A DNA stretch of 64,000 nucleotides from Sphingomonas sp. CROZ-RG-20F-R02-07 (GTDB lineage Bacteria > Pseudomonadota > Alphaproteobacteria > Sphingomonadales > Sphingomonadaceae), in NCBI RefSeq assembly GCF_022662335.1, contig NZ_JAKNQJ010000003.1, positions 326,726-390,725 on the forward strand. The letters run 5' to 3'. The stretch's first letter is position 1. Each line of letters starts with the position of its first letter. Below, piece after piece: positions 33,579 to 41,728 of the stretch. The notes beneath the pieces were generated by a model. That model saw nothing but the letters and a program-made list of their open reading frames with translations, was not told the origin of the DNA and did not search any database. Both the position numbers and the translations under genes were made by a program.

Positions 33579-34346
33579 CTAGGCGACCTGCCCGATCGAC
33601 GCCGGTTCCGGCAGAGCATGCGGCGGCAGGATCCTGAATCCGGGACGCGCCAACAGATAGCCCTGCATGTAGCGCACGCCAAGGGCGCGAAGCGTCTCAT
33701 ATTCCGCGGTCGTCTCGATCCCCTCCGCCACGACGACGATGTTCATGCGGGCGAACATGGCGATCAGGCCTTCGACGATCATGCGGCGCGGCTGGCTGGT
33801 ATCGATGTCGCGCACCAATTCCATGTCGAGTTTGACGATGTCGGTCTGCAGCCGCGCCAGCAGCGAAAGCCCGGCATGGCCCGCGCCGAAATCGTCCAGC
33901 GCGGTGGCGAAGCCCATGCGCCGGTACGTGTCGATGATGTTGGCCACATGCGCGGTGTCGGCGAACTCCTCGTTTTCGGTGAATTCGAAGACGAGCCGAT
34001 CGGTGGGCAGGCCGACCGCCGCCGCGGTCTTCAGCGTCAACTGGATGCACGCGACGGGCGAATAGACGGCGTTCGGCAGGAAATTGATCGACAACCGTGC
34101 GCCCGTCTCGACGATACCGGCGGCGACCGCCTGGGTGATGGCGGCCACGCGGCATTGCTGATCGAAGGCATAGCGATTCGCCTCGGTGACGGCGGCGAGC
34201 ACCTGCCCCGCATCCTCGCCATTCGGTCCGCGCACCAGCGCCTCATAGGCCCAGGCGCGGCCGGTCTCGATATCGACGATGGGCTGGAACGCCATCGCCA
34301 GGTCGAAATTCGTGTCCGGCTGCCGACAGCCCTGGCAGCCACTCAT
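33579..34346 (-). CDS. EAL domain cyclic di-GMP phosphodiesterase
   Basis: The 255-residue protein is almost entirely an EAL domain. Active-site signatures are all visible: YEALVRG, the Asn in LSINFLPN, the Glu in FEFTENEEF, ALDDFGAGHAGL, VKLDMELV, VVAEGIET and the Gln in YMQGYLL. It should therefore hydrolyse cyclic di-GMP. A GCQGC pair at the N-terminus might bind metal or sense redox state. The start at 34346 is preferred over an upstream TTG at 34376. Its place between the two flagellar blocks suggests local control of the motile-sessile switch. Confidence 0.9.
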   Translation of the reverse strand: MSGCQGCRQPDTNFDLAMAFQPIVDIETGRAWAYEALVRGPNGEDAGQVLAAVTEANRYAFDQQCRVAAITQAVAAGIVETGARLSINFLPNAVYSPVACIQLTLKTAAAVGLPTDRLVFEFTENEEFADTAHVANIIDTYRRMGFATALDDFGAGHAGLSLLARLQTDIVKLDMELVRDIDTSQPRRMIVEGLIAMFARMNIVVVAEGIETTAEYETLRALGVRYMQGYLLARPGFRILPPHALPEPASIGQVA

Positions 34347-34453
34347 CGCATCGTATCCATGCCGATTCGTTAGCACTCAAACTGCTAATTAACCGTATGT
34401 AACATAGATTTAGGTGCATGCGCGCGCCCGCGCTGCGAGTCCTTCGCCACGCA

Positions 34454-34485
34454 GAAAAGCCCCGGCGGCACGGGCCACCGGGGTC
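34454..34485 (-). terminator. terminator after flagellin gene 1
   Basis: Read on the minus strand, CCCCGGTGGC (34483-34474) pairs with GCCGCCGGGG (34469-34460) with one wobble pair, followed by CTTTTC. It lies about 80 bases beyond the flagellin stop. A second GC-rich imperfect hairpin at about 34512-34540 lies closer to the gene. The rest of the spacer up to 34346 is AT-richer and would hold the EAL gene promoter. Confidence 0.75.
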
Positions 34486-34563
34486 TCCTCGACCAAATCC
34501 GCTGAGAACCGGTCCGGTCGGCCCCGCCACCCGAGTGGGGGCGCGGTGCCGGGGCCGGCGCGG

Positions 34564-35391
34564 TTACTGACCCAGCAGTTTCAGCACGCTCTGCGTGCTC
34601 TGGTTCGCCTGGCTCAGCATCGCGGTGGATGCCTGGCTCAGGATCTGTGCCTTGGCGAGCGCGGTGGTTTCCGTCGAGAAATCGGTGTCCTCGATCCGGC
34701 TGCGCGCGTCCGTCAGGTTGGTTTCGTTGCTCGTCAGGTTGTTGACCGCGGACTGGAGCTGGTTCTGCGTGGCGCCCAGGCTCGCGCGGCGGTTCACCAC
34801 GGTGGCGATCGCGGTGTCGTAATTCGCCAGCGTCGCCGTCGTTACCGACGTGCCCGAGGCGACAACATTGGTGATGTTGGCATCGGTGATGAGGCTGGCG
34901 CCCAGATTCATCGAGATTGCGTCGCTCGCATTCGCGCCGGCCTGGATCGTGACCACGCCGCTGGTCCCAGCGGTGCCGTTGAACAGGTTCTGACCGTTGA
35001 ACTTGGTATTCGACAGTACGTTGGTGATCTGGGTCGCCAGCGCGTTCTGCTCGGCGGTGATGTTGGTAATGTCGCTGGCGGAATAGGTGCCGTTGGTCTT
35101 CTGGACCGCGAGTTCGCGCATGCGCTGCAGGTTGTTCGTGACTTCGTCGAGCGCGCCTTCCGCGGTCTGCGCCATCGAGATGCCGTCATTGGCGTTGCGG
35201 ATGCCCTGCGCCATGCCGGTGATCTGCGACGTCATCGACGCGCTGATGGCGAGGCCGGCGGCATCGTCCTTCGCGCTGTTGATGCGCTTGCCCGTCGAAA
35301 GGCGCTGCATCGAGGTGGACAGCGCCATCTGTGCGCTGGTCGAGGCGTTGGTGGCACGCAGTGCCGCGATATTGCTTCCGATGACGGTCAT
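34564..35391 (-). CDS. fliC: flagellin 1
   Basis: The 275-residue flagellin is short, having the conserved N- and C-terminal D0/D1 helices and a very small variable middle region. The N-terminal part includes [20 protein letters not shown] and the C-terminal part [19 protein letters not shown], ending [19 protein letters not shown]. It polymerises into the filament after export with FliS. It is very similar to flagellin 2, with differences concentrated in the middle. It has its own sigma-28 promoter and terminator, so it forms a separate transcript. Confidence 0.96.
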   Translation of the reverse strand: MTVIGSNIAALRATNASTSAQMALSTSMQRLSTGKRINSAKDDAAGLAISASMTSQITGMAQGIRNANDGISMAQTAEGALDEVTNNLQRMRELAVQKTNGTYSASDITNITAEQNALATQITNVLSNTKFNGQNLFNGTAGTSGVVTIQAGANASDAISMNLGASLITDANITNVVASGTSVTTATLANYDTAIATVVNRRASLGATQNQLQSAVNNLTSNETNLTDARSRIEDTDFSTETTALAKAQILSQASTAMLSQANQSTQSVLKLLGQ

Positions 35392-35451
35392 GTCCGGTCT
35401 CCTCAGACGCTCTCCGCCGCCCCCAAGGCATGGGACGAGACGCCAGCAAGG

Positions 35452-35478
35452 ATAACGGCCGGTTAGGAACGACTTTTA
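35452..35478 (-). promoter_or_regulatory. sigma-28 promoter for flagellin 1
   Basis: On the minus strand TAAA (35478-35475), 15 bases, then GCCGTTAT (35459-35452). This fits FliA consensus spacing exactly. The -10 element ends 61 bases upstream of the ATG, almost the same as for flagellin 2 (62 bases). Confidence 0.88.
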
Positions 35479-35500
35479 GCAAAAAAAATCGGGAGCCGAC

Positions 35501-35533
35501 AAAATCCCCGGCGAGACCCTCGCCGGGGAATTT
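35501..35533 (-). terminator. terminator after flagellin gene 2
   Basis: The perfect 11-bp arms TCCCCGGCGAG (35505-35515) and CTCGCCGGGGA (35519-35529) have a 3-base loop. On the minus strand the stem is followed by TTTTG. It lies between the flagellin 2 stop and the flagellin 1 promoter, insulating the two genes. Confidence 0.88.
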
Positions 35534-35562
35534 CGCGCGGCCGGGCAAGCCCGGGGGAGCGA

Positions 35563-35602
35563 CCGATCCCGACACCCATGTGGGGGGCGGTATCGGGATC
35601 GG
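35563..35602 (-). repeat. inverted repeat just after the flagellin 2 stop
   Basis: The arms CCGATCCCGA (35563-35572) and TCGGGATCGG (35593-35602) are perfect with a 20-base loop. It lies ten bases downstream of the flagellin 2 stop and 30 bases before the main terminator. It could protect the mRNA 3' end or add to termination. Confidence 0.6.
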
Positions 35603-35612
35603 ACCCCTTGGA

Positions 35613-36437
35613 TTACTGGAGCAGCTTAAGCACGCTCTGCGAGCTCTGATTGGCCTGGCTCAGCATCGCGGTGGAGGCCTGGCTCAGGATCTGCGCCTTG
35701 GCGAGCGCGGTCGTCTCCGAGGAGAAATCGGTGTCCTCGATCCGGCTGCGCGCGTCCGACAGGTTGGTCGAGTTGCTGGTCAGGTTGTTCACCGCCGACT
35801 GGAGCTGGTTCTGCGTGGCGCCCAGGCTCGCGCGGCGGTTCACCACGGTGGCGATCGCGGTGTCGTAGTTCGCGAGCGTTGCCGACGTCACCGATGCCCC
35901 CGAGGCGACCACGTTGGTGATGTTCGAGTCGGTGATGAGGTTGGCGCCCAGGTTGAGCTGGATCTGGTCCGACGTGTTCGCACCCGCCTGGATCGTGACT
36001 GAGCCGCTGGTGCCCGCGGTGCCGGTGAAAAGGTTCTGGCCGTTGAACTTGGTGTTGGTCAGCACGTTGGTGATCTGCGTGGCGAGCGCGTTCTGCTCGG
36101 CGGTGATGTTCGTGATGTCGCTGGCCGAATAGGTGCCGTTGGTCTTCTGGACCGCCAGTTCGCGCATGCGCTGCAGGTTGTTCGTGACCTCGTCGAGCGA
36201 GCCTTCCGCGGTCTGCGCCATCGAGATGCCGTCGTTGGCGTTGCGGACGCCCTGATTCATGCCCGTGATCTGTGCGGTCATCGACGCGCTGATGGCGAGG
36301 CCGGCGGCATCGTCCTTCGCGCTGTTGATGCGCTTGCCGGTCGAGAGGCGCTCCATCGAGGTCGACAGCGCCATCTGGGCGCTCGTCGAAGCGTTGGTGG
36401 CGCGCAGTGCCGAGATGTTGGTTCCGATGACAGTCAT
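35613..36437 (-). CDS. fliC: flagellin 2
   Basis: The 274-residue flagellin is a close paralogue of the 275-residue product of the neighbouring gene, sharing long identical blocks at both ends such as [20 protein letters not shown]. Substitutions cluster in the short central part ([20 protein letters not shown] versus [20 protein letters not shown]). The ATG at 36437 follows AAGGAG; in-frame sequence further upstream overlaps the promoter and is not coding. It should contribute to the same filament, perhaps at different positions or times. Confidence 0.96.
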   Translation of the reverse strand: MTVIGTNISALRATNASTSAQMALSTSMERLSTGKRINSAKDDAAGLAISASMTAQITGMNQGVRNANDGISMAQTAEGSLDEVTNNLQRMRELAVQKTNGTYSASDITNITAEQNALATQITNVLTNTKFNGQNLFTGTAGTSGSVTIQAGANTSDQIQLNLGANLITDSNITNVVASGASVTSATLANYDTAIATVVNRRASLGATQNQLQSAVNNLTSNSTNLSDARSRIEDTDFSSETTALAKAQILSQASTAMLSQANQSSQSVLKLLQ

Positions 36438-36498
36438 GTTGGGTCTCCTTTTCAGCGCCCCCCCGTTTTCCGAACTGGAAGCCGAGCCGCTGAATGCA

Positions 36499-36525
36499 CA
36501 AACGGCAACCCACCGGCAGACTTTA
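36499..36525 (-). promoter_or_regulatory. sigma-28 promoter for flagellin 2
   Basis: On the minus strand TAAA (36525-36522), 15 bases, then GCCGTTTG (36506-36499). It keeps the TAAA-N15-GCCGTT form of the flagellin 1 and fliD promoters. It abuts the TTGCCG repeat cluster at 36545-36582. Confidence 0.85.
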
Positions 36526-36544
36526 GCCGGCGACCAAACAATTT

Positions 36545-36582
36545 TTGCCGGTTCTTGCCGGCCGCGTTGCCGGCAAGAACCG
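36545..36582. promoter_or_regulatory. operator-like palindrome with TTGCCG repeats upstream of the sigma-54 activator
   Basis: A perfect 13-bp inverted repeat, CGGTTCTTGCCGG (36549-36561) and CCGGCAAGAACCG (36570-36582), has an 8-base spacer. TTGCCG occurs at 36545, 36555 and 36567, and CGGCAA at 36571, giving a TTGCCGGCAA core at 36567-36576. The half-site equals that of the enhancer palindromes at 25545-25582. It lies between flagellin 2 and the activator gene, about 135-170 bp upstream of the latter, so autoregulation or joint control is likely. The 278-base spacer 36438-36715 shows no sigma-54 site for the activator. Confidence 0.7.
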
Positions 36583-36715
36583 CCCCGCGCGCGTAGGAAA
36601 ACCACGCCCGCGCGCGCGCGATCGCCCGCCCGGAAAAATTCTGCCGGGCGGCTGCCGCATTAACGGTCGATTTACCAACCGGATGGCATTTGGAGCATGT
36701 CGAAAGGGACATTGC

Positions 36716-37978
36716 ATGCGCTCGATTTTTCCATCTGCCGCCGTCACCGCCCGCAAATACGCGCTCGTCTCGTCGCTGCGGTCGCAAGGCTTCGGCATCG
36801 GATCGGCCACCGCCCAGCCGGGCCCGCGCGACCTGTTCCTGGTCTGCGAGGGCGAAGTGCCGGCCGCACCGGCCCGCACGATCGTGATCGGCGACGAGGG
36901 GCGCACCGTCCTTCCCGCCCGCGACGGCAATCCGGCGCGCATCGCCTTTGCCCCCCAGGATGCCGAGATCGGCCGCGCCTTCGCCCGCGCGCTGATCGCC
37001 GGCCCCGAGATGCCGACCGCGGCGGACCCCGAATCGCTCGCGCTGATGGCGCTGTCCGAGCGGGTGGCGCAGGCGGACATCACCGTGCTCATCAACGGCC
37101 CGACCGGCACCGGCAAGGAAGTGCTGGCCCGCGCGATCCACAACCAGTCGGCGCGCAAGGACGGCCCGTTCGTCGCGATCAACTGCGCGGCCTTGCCCGA
37201 ATCGATGCTGGAAGCGCTGCTGTTCGGCCACCAGAAGGGCGCGTTCACCGGCGCATCCTCGGGCGGCGAAGGGTTCTTCCGCGCGGCGAACGGCGGCACG
37301 CTGCTGCTCGACGAGATCGCCGAGATGCCGCTCCAGCTCCAGTCCAAGCTGCTGCGCGTGCTGCAGGAGCGCGAAGTCGTCCCGATCGGGGCGAGCACGC
37401 CGCAGCCGGTCGACGTGCGCATCGTTGCCTGCGCCAACCGCGATCTGCAGACCGAGGTGGCCGAGGGTCGCTTCCGTTCGGATCTCTATTACCGGCTCGC
37501 GGTGTTTCCGCTGACCACCAAGCCGCTGTCGCAGCGCCGCCAGGATATCCCGGCGCTCGCCGCCACGATGATCCTGCGCCATGCCGGCAACCGGCAGATG
37601 ATCCCCTGGCCGGACCAGGCCGCGGTCGACCTGCTCGTGGCGCACGAATGGCCGGGCAACGTCCGCGAGCTGGAAAACGTGATCCAGCGCGCGCTGCTGT
37701 TCGCCGCGGGCGACACCATCCATGCCGATCACATCGTGTTCGACCGTCCGCCCCAGCCCGCCGCAGCGGCGGCGGAGCGGAGCGCGGACCTGCCCGCCAC
37801 GCTCGGCAACATCGTCCAGATCAGCGAATTCGCCGCCATCCGCGAGACGATGCGCGCGTGCGGCGGCAGCCGGATCGAAACCGCCAAGCGGCTGGGCATT
37901 TCGGAGCGCACCTTGCGTTACCGTCTCGCCAAGGCGCGCGAACAGGGTGACGACATCGTCCGGGCGGTCTCGGCATGA
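36716..37978 (+). CDS. flbD: sigma-54-dependent flagellar transcriptional activator (FlbD/FleQ-like)
   Basis: The 420-residue activator has a short, atypical N-terminal region (about 1-110) without the conserved Asp/Lys layout of a receiver domain. An AAA+ domain follows with Walker A GPTGTGKE, the sigma-54-contacting GAFTGA loop, Walker B GGTLLLDEIAEMP and the arginine-finger region RFRSDLYYRLAVFPL. A Fis-type HTH (RIETAKRLGISERTLRYRLA) ends it. It should activate the four sigma-54 promoters found here. AAAGGGA precedes the ATG. It overlaps fliE by ATGA. The name follows position and targets; FleQ-type or FlrC-type are alternatives. Confidence 0.88.
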   Translation: MRSIFPSAAVTARKYALVSSLRSQGFGIGSATAQPGPRDLFLVCEGEVPAAPARTIVIGDEGRTVLPARDGNPARIAFAPQDAEIGRAFARALIAGPEMPTAADPESLALMALSERVAQADITVLINGPTGTGKEVLARAIHNQSARKDGPFVAINCAALPESMLEALLFGHQKGAFTGASSGGEGFFRAANGGTLLLDEIAEMPLQLQSKLLRVLQEREVVPIGASTPQPVDVRIVACANRDLQTEVAEGRFRSDLYYRLAVFPLTTKPLSQRRQDIPALAATMILRHAGNRQMIPWPDQAAVDLLVAHEWPGNVRELENVIQRALLFAAGDTIHADHIVFDRPPQPAAAAAERSADLPATLGNIVQISEFAAIRETMRACGGSRIETAKRLGISERTLRYRLAKAREQGDDIVRAVSA

Positions 37979-38337
37979 GTATCGCCGGGATCGGCGGCGG
38001 CGCGATGAGCGTCGACCGGGTGATGCAGCTTCGGCAGCAGATCCTGGAGCGCAACCAGGCGCTCGCCCGCGCCAACACCAGCGCCGCGGCCACCACGCCC
38101 GCCGCCGAGACGAAGCCGACCAGCTTCGCCTCGACGCTCGACGATGCGCTGAAAAGCGTGAACGACGGCCAGACCCAGGCCGCCAAATTGTCCGAAAGCT
38201 ACGAACGCGGCGAGACGGTCGATATCGCCAAGGTGATGCTGGCACGCCAGCAGGCCTCGGTCGGCTTCGAAGCCACGCTTCAGGTCCGCAACAAGCTCCT
38301 GTCCGCCTACAAGGACATCATGAGCATGCCGGTGTAA
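37975..38337 (+). CDS. fliE: flagellar hook-basal body complex protein FliE
   Basis: The 120-residue protein joins the MS-ring to the proximal rod. The conserved C-terminal region reads ERGETVDIAKVMLARQQASV, then GFEATLQVRNKLLSAYKDIM with the typical final MP-V. It overlaps the activator gene by four bases and is followed by fliF after four bases, beginning the fliE-to-fliJ string. Confidence 0.94.
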   Translation: MSIAGIGGGAMSVDRVMQLRQQILERNQALARANTSAAATTPAAETKPTSFASTLDDALKSVNDGQTQAAKLSESYERGETVDIAKVMLARQQASVGFEATLQVRNKLLSAYKDIMSMPV

Positions 38338-38341
38338 CGCC

Positions 38342-40003
38342 ATGAGCACAGCCCTCACCACCATCACCCCCGGCGCGCCCGAACGGTTCGCCAATCCTCT
38401 CCACCAGATCCGGGGTGCGCTCGCGCAGCCCGCGGTGCGCCGCTCGCTGCCGATGGCGCTGATGGTCGGCCTGATCGCCGCCGCGGCACTCGCCTGGATG
38501 GCGCTGGCGACGCCGACGCAGAAGACGCTCTTCACCGGGCTGCCCGATGCCGACAAGGCCGCGGTCACGTCCGCGCTGACCACCGCGAACATCAAGAGCC
38601 ATGTCGACGAGGGCACCGGCGCGCTGACCGTGGCGGAGGAGGATTACAGCAAGGCCAAGATGCTGCTGGCGGGCCAGGGCCTGCCCAAGGCGGCGCCCGG
38701 CGGCTATGCCATTCTCGACCAGTTGCCGATGGGCGTCAGCCGCGCGGTGGAAGGCGAACGCCTGCGCCAGGCACGCGAGACCGAACTCGCCCGCTCGATC
38801 CAGGACATCGACGCCGTCGCCGAGGCGCGCGTCCATCTCGCCATGCCCGAGGCGAGCGTCTTCGTGCGCGACAATGCGAGCCCCTCCGCTTCGGTGATCC
38901 TGAAGCTGCAGGGCGGCCGTTCGCTCTCCGACGCGCAGGTGGCGTCGATCGTGAACCTCGTCGCCTCGTCGGTGCCGGGGATGAAGCCCGAGGGCGTGAC
39001 GATCGTCGACCAGCTCGGCGCGTTGCTGACCAAGCCCGGCGGCGGCGCGGGCGGCGGCAACGGCAATGACGAGCGGATCGATTTCCAGCGCCGCGTCGAG
39101 GACAAGTACCGCACCCAGCTGATCCAGCTGCTGACGCCGCTGCTGGGCGCCGGCAATTTCACCACCGAGGTGCAGGCCGACGTCAATCTCGATGAAAGCC
39201 AGGCGACGCGCGAAAGCTACGACAAGGCGGGCGTGCTGCGCGCCGAGACCGGCAATTGGACCGGCAACCAGAAGGATGGCGCCACCGCACCGGGCGGCAT
39301 TCCCGGCGCGCTGAGCAACACGCCGCCCGCCGCCAGCACGCTGACGACGCCGCAGCCCGCGACCGGCAATCCCGGCACCCCGGCGCCCGCGCCCGTCGCC
39401 GGCGGCGCCGCGCCCGATCCGCAGAAACAGTCCGATCAGTTCCAGCGCGCCTATGATCTCGGCAAGGAGGTTTCGGTGACGCGGGCGGCACCGGGCAGCA
39501 TCAAGCGCCTGTCGGTCGCGGTGCTGCTGCGCGATCCCGACAAGGGCCGCCGCACGACGATGGAGATCGGCCAGATCACCGATCTGGTGAAAAGCGCGGT
39601 CGGCTTCGACCAGGCACGCAACGACAACGTCACCGTCATCAGCAAGAAGTTCGCCGAAAACGACCTCGCCGCCGCCAAGCCCGCCTGGTACGACAATGCC
39701 TGGCTGCCGATCGTGGCGCGCAACGTGACCGCGATCCTGATCGCGCTGCTTGTGCTGATGCTGGGGGTGCGGCCGCTCGCCAAGGCGCTGATGAAGAAGC
39801 GCGAGGACGCCACGCCTACGCTGGCCATCGCCGGCCCCGCGGAGCCCGAAACCGACGCCGAGGGCGTGCCGACCGCGCCCGTCAGCCTCGACCAGCTCGA
39901 AAGCACGCGCGGCTATGACGACCGGATCGGCGCGGTGCGCGGCTTCACCCGCGACAATCCGACGCGCGCCGCGCTCGCCGTGCGCGACATGATCAAGTCA
40001 TGA
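38342..40003 (+). CDS. fliF: flagellar MS-ring protein
   Basis: The 553-residue protein has two membrane helices flanking a large periplasmic part. An N-terminal helix (ALMVGLIAAAALAWMAL) is followed by YscJ/FliF ring-building motifs (KTLFTGLPDADKAAVTSALT, LDQLPMGVSRAVEGERLRQA) and a disordered Ala/Pro-rich linker. The second helix is near residue 460, and a cytoplasmic tail would bind FliG. It is the basal body scaffold. It overlaps fliG by four bases. Confidence 0.97.
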   Translation: MSTALTTITPGAPERFANPLHQIRGALAQPAVRRSLPMALMVGLIAAAALAWMALATPTQKTLFTGLPDADKAAVTSALTTANIKSHVDEGTGALTVAEEDYSKAKMLLAGQGLPKAAPGGYAILDQLPMGVSRAVEGERLRQARETELARSIQDIDAVAEARVHLAMPEASVFVRDNASPSASVILKLQGGRSLSDAQVASIVNLVASSVPGMKPEGVTIVDQLGALLTKPGGGAGGGNGNDERIDFQRRVEDKYRTQLIQLLTPLLGAGNFTTEVQADVNLDESQATRESYDKAGVLRAETGNWTGNQKDGATAPGGIPGALSNTPPAASTLTTPQPATGNPGTPAPAPVAGGAAPDPQKQSDQFQRAYDLGKEVSVTRAAPGSIKRLSVAVLLRDPDKGRRTTMEIGQITDLVKSAVGFDQARNDNVTVISKKFAENDLAAAKPAWYDNAWLPIVARNVTAILIALLVLMLGVRPLAKALMKKREDATPTLAIAGPAEPETDAEGVPTAPVSLDQLESTRGYDDRIGAVRGFTRDNPTRAALAVRDMIKS

Positions 40004-41025
40004 GCGACGCCCTCCCCGCCCCGGCCGCGCTGCGCAGCTATACCGGCGTCGAGCGCGCCGCCGTGCTGATGATGCTCGTCGGCGAGGAGGAGGCCGCGGC
40101 CATCCTCCAGAAGCTCGATCCCGAGGAGGTCCGCCAGTTGGGCGCGGCGATGTTCAAGGTCGCCGATGTTTCCGAACAGGAGGTCGAGGACGTGCTCGAC
40201 GATTTCGTCGGCCGCGCCCGCGAGCGCACCGCGATCGGCTTCGATCCGCGCCCGAAGATCGAGGCGGTGATGAACCGCGCGCTCGGCCCCGAAAAGGCCG
40301 AAAGCGTGCTCGCGCGTATCACCCCGCCCGAGGCGGCGTGCGAACTCGAGCTGCTCGACTGGCTCGATGCCGGCGAGATTGCGGCGATGATCGAGAAGGA
40401 GCATCCGCAGATTGCCGCCGTGCTGATCGCGAACCTGGACGCCGCCGTCGGCGGGCAGGTGCTCGAACTGCTGCCCGATGCGGTGCAGCCCGATATCCTC
40501 CACCGCATCGCTCGGCTGGGGCCGATCACGCCCGAGGCGGTCGAGACGCTGAAGACAATGCTGGCGAACCGCACCGGTTCGTCGACCCAGAGCACCGGCG
40601 TGACGCTGGGTGGCACGCGCGAGGCGGCCAAGATCCTGTCGGGCGCGCGCAAGGCGACCGAGCAGCGCGTGATGCCCAAGCTGTTCAAGATCGACAAGGA
40701 TGTGGCCAAGGCGATCGAGGAGGCGATGTTCGTCTTCGACAATCTGCTGGAGATGGACGACAAGAATCTCGGCACGCTGATCCGCAACGTCGACGGCGAC
40801 ATCCTCACCCGCGCGTTGAAGGGCGTGGACGAGACGATCCGGGCGCGCTTCCTCGGCTGCATGTCCGCGCGCGCCGCCGACGGCATCCGCGACGAGATGG
40901 AGGCGCGCGGGCCGATGAAGCTCGCCGAGGTGCTGGATGCGCAGAAGGCGATGATCCAGATCGCGCGCAACCTGGCCAAGGACGGCACGATCATGATGGG
41001 CGCGGGCGATGACGATTATGTCTGA
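40000..41025 (+). CDS. fliG: flagellar motor switch protein FliG
   Basis: The 341-residue protein has all three FliG domains. The N-terminal FliF-binding part contains GVERAAVLMMLVGEEEAAAI, the middle part EHPQIAAVLIANLD (an EHPQ motif), and the C-terminal torque domain FVFDNLLEMDDKNLGTLIRN with the charged residues that face MotA. It forms the rotor ring. The 3' end overlaps fliH. Confidence 0.97.
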   Translation: MSDALPAPAALRSYTGVERAAVLMMLVGEEEAAAILQKLDPEEVRQLGAAMFKVADVSEQEVEDVLDDFVGRARERTAIGFDPRPKIEAVMNRALGPEKAESVLARITPPEAACELELLDWLDAGEIAAMIEKEHPQIAAVLIANLDAAVGGQVLELLPDAVQPDILHRIARLGPITPEAVETLKTMLANRTGSSTQSTGVTLGGTREAAKILSGARKATEQRVMPKLFKIDKDVAKAIEEAMFVFDNLLEMDDKNLGTLIRNVDGDILTRALKGVDETIRARFLGCMSARAADGIRDEMEARGPMKLAEVLDAQKAMIQIARNLAKDGTIMMGAGDDDYV

Positions 41026-41728
41026 TTTCGTCGCCGGCTTCGCGCCCCGCCATCAGGCCGCGCCGCACGTGCTGGCCCAGGCCTTCGCCCCCGCCAGCGG
41101 CTTCGCTACCATCGACATCCGCGAACGCAGCGGCGGCGGAGCGCCCGCCACGCCGCGCCATTTCAGCCCCGCCGACCGCGACGCGCGGCCGACCGAGGGC
41201 TGGGATCCGCTCGATCCGGAACAGACCGACAGCCTCTATATCGATCCGCTCGAGGACGCGCATTCTGCGGGCTATGCCGAAGGCTATGCCGCCGCGCAGG
41301 CGGCGAACGCGGGAGAGGCCGCGCGCGACCGCGCGCTGCTCGATGCGCTGGGCGAGAGCCTGGGCACCGGCAGCCGGCTCGACCGCGAACGCGTCGCGCG
41401 CCAGATGCGCCAGACGGTGATGCTGCTCGTCGCCAAGCTGGTCGGCGAGATCGGCATCTCGCCCGATCGGCTCGCCGAGCGGATCGACGCGGCCACCGAC
41501 CTGCTCGCCGACGAAGCCGAATCCGCGCTGCTGCGCGTCCACCCCGACGACGTGGCGTTGCTCGAGGGGCGCCTGCCGCGCAACCTGTTCGCCGCCGGCG
41601 ACGCCGCGGTGCCGCGGGGCAGCTTCGTGCTCGAATCCGCCTCGACCATCGTCGAGGACGGGCCCGAATTGTGGCTGGAGCAACTGACCGCGGCGATCGA
41701 CCGCGTGGGCATGCCCGGCGCATGCTGA
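41018..41728 (+). CDS. fliH: FliH-like negative regulator of the flagellar ATPase
   Basis: The 236-residue protein sits where fliH is expected, between fliG and fliI. A central AGYAEGYAAAQAAN segment gives the glycine-repeat-like helix of FliH. The C-terminal half (VARQMRQTVMLLVAKLVGEI, then RVHPDDVALLE) matches the FliH/YscL C-terminal domain. It binds FliI and links it to the export gate. The start is either the ATG at 41018 or one at 41009; both overlap the fliG end. The N-terminal third is variable and not informative. Confidence 0.85.
   Translation: MSDFVAGFAPRHQAAPHVLAQAFAPASGFATIDIRERSGGGAPATPRHFSPADRDARPTEGWDPLDPEQTDSLYIDPLEDAHSAGYAEGYAAAQAANAGEAARDRALLDALGESLGTGSRLDRERVARQMRQTVMLLVAKLVGEIGISPDRLAERIDAATDLLADEAESALLRVHPDDVALLEGRLPRNLFAAGDAAVPRGSFVLESASTIVEDGPELWLEQLTAAIDRVGMPGAC

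Noticed and set aside
34347..34440. Sigma-28 promoter for the EAL gene
   Set aside because: A TAAA is present on the minus strand, but at the N15 distance the sequence is GTTAATTA, without GCCG.
36585..36715. Sigma-54 promoter directly before the activator gene
   Set aside because: TGGCAT at 36684 and TTGCA at 36712 do not combine with GG-N10-GC spacing; no acceptable match was found in the spacer.
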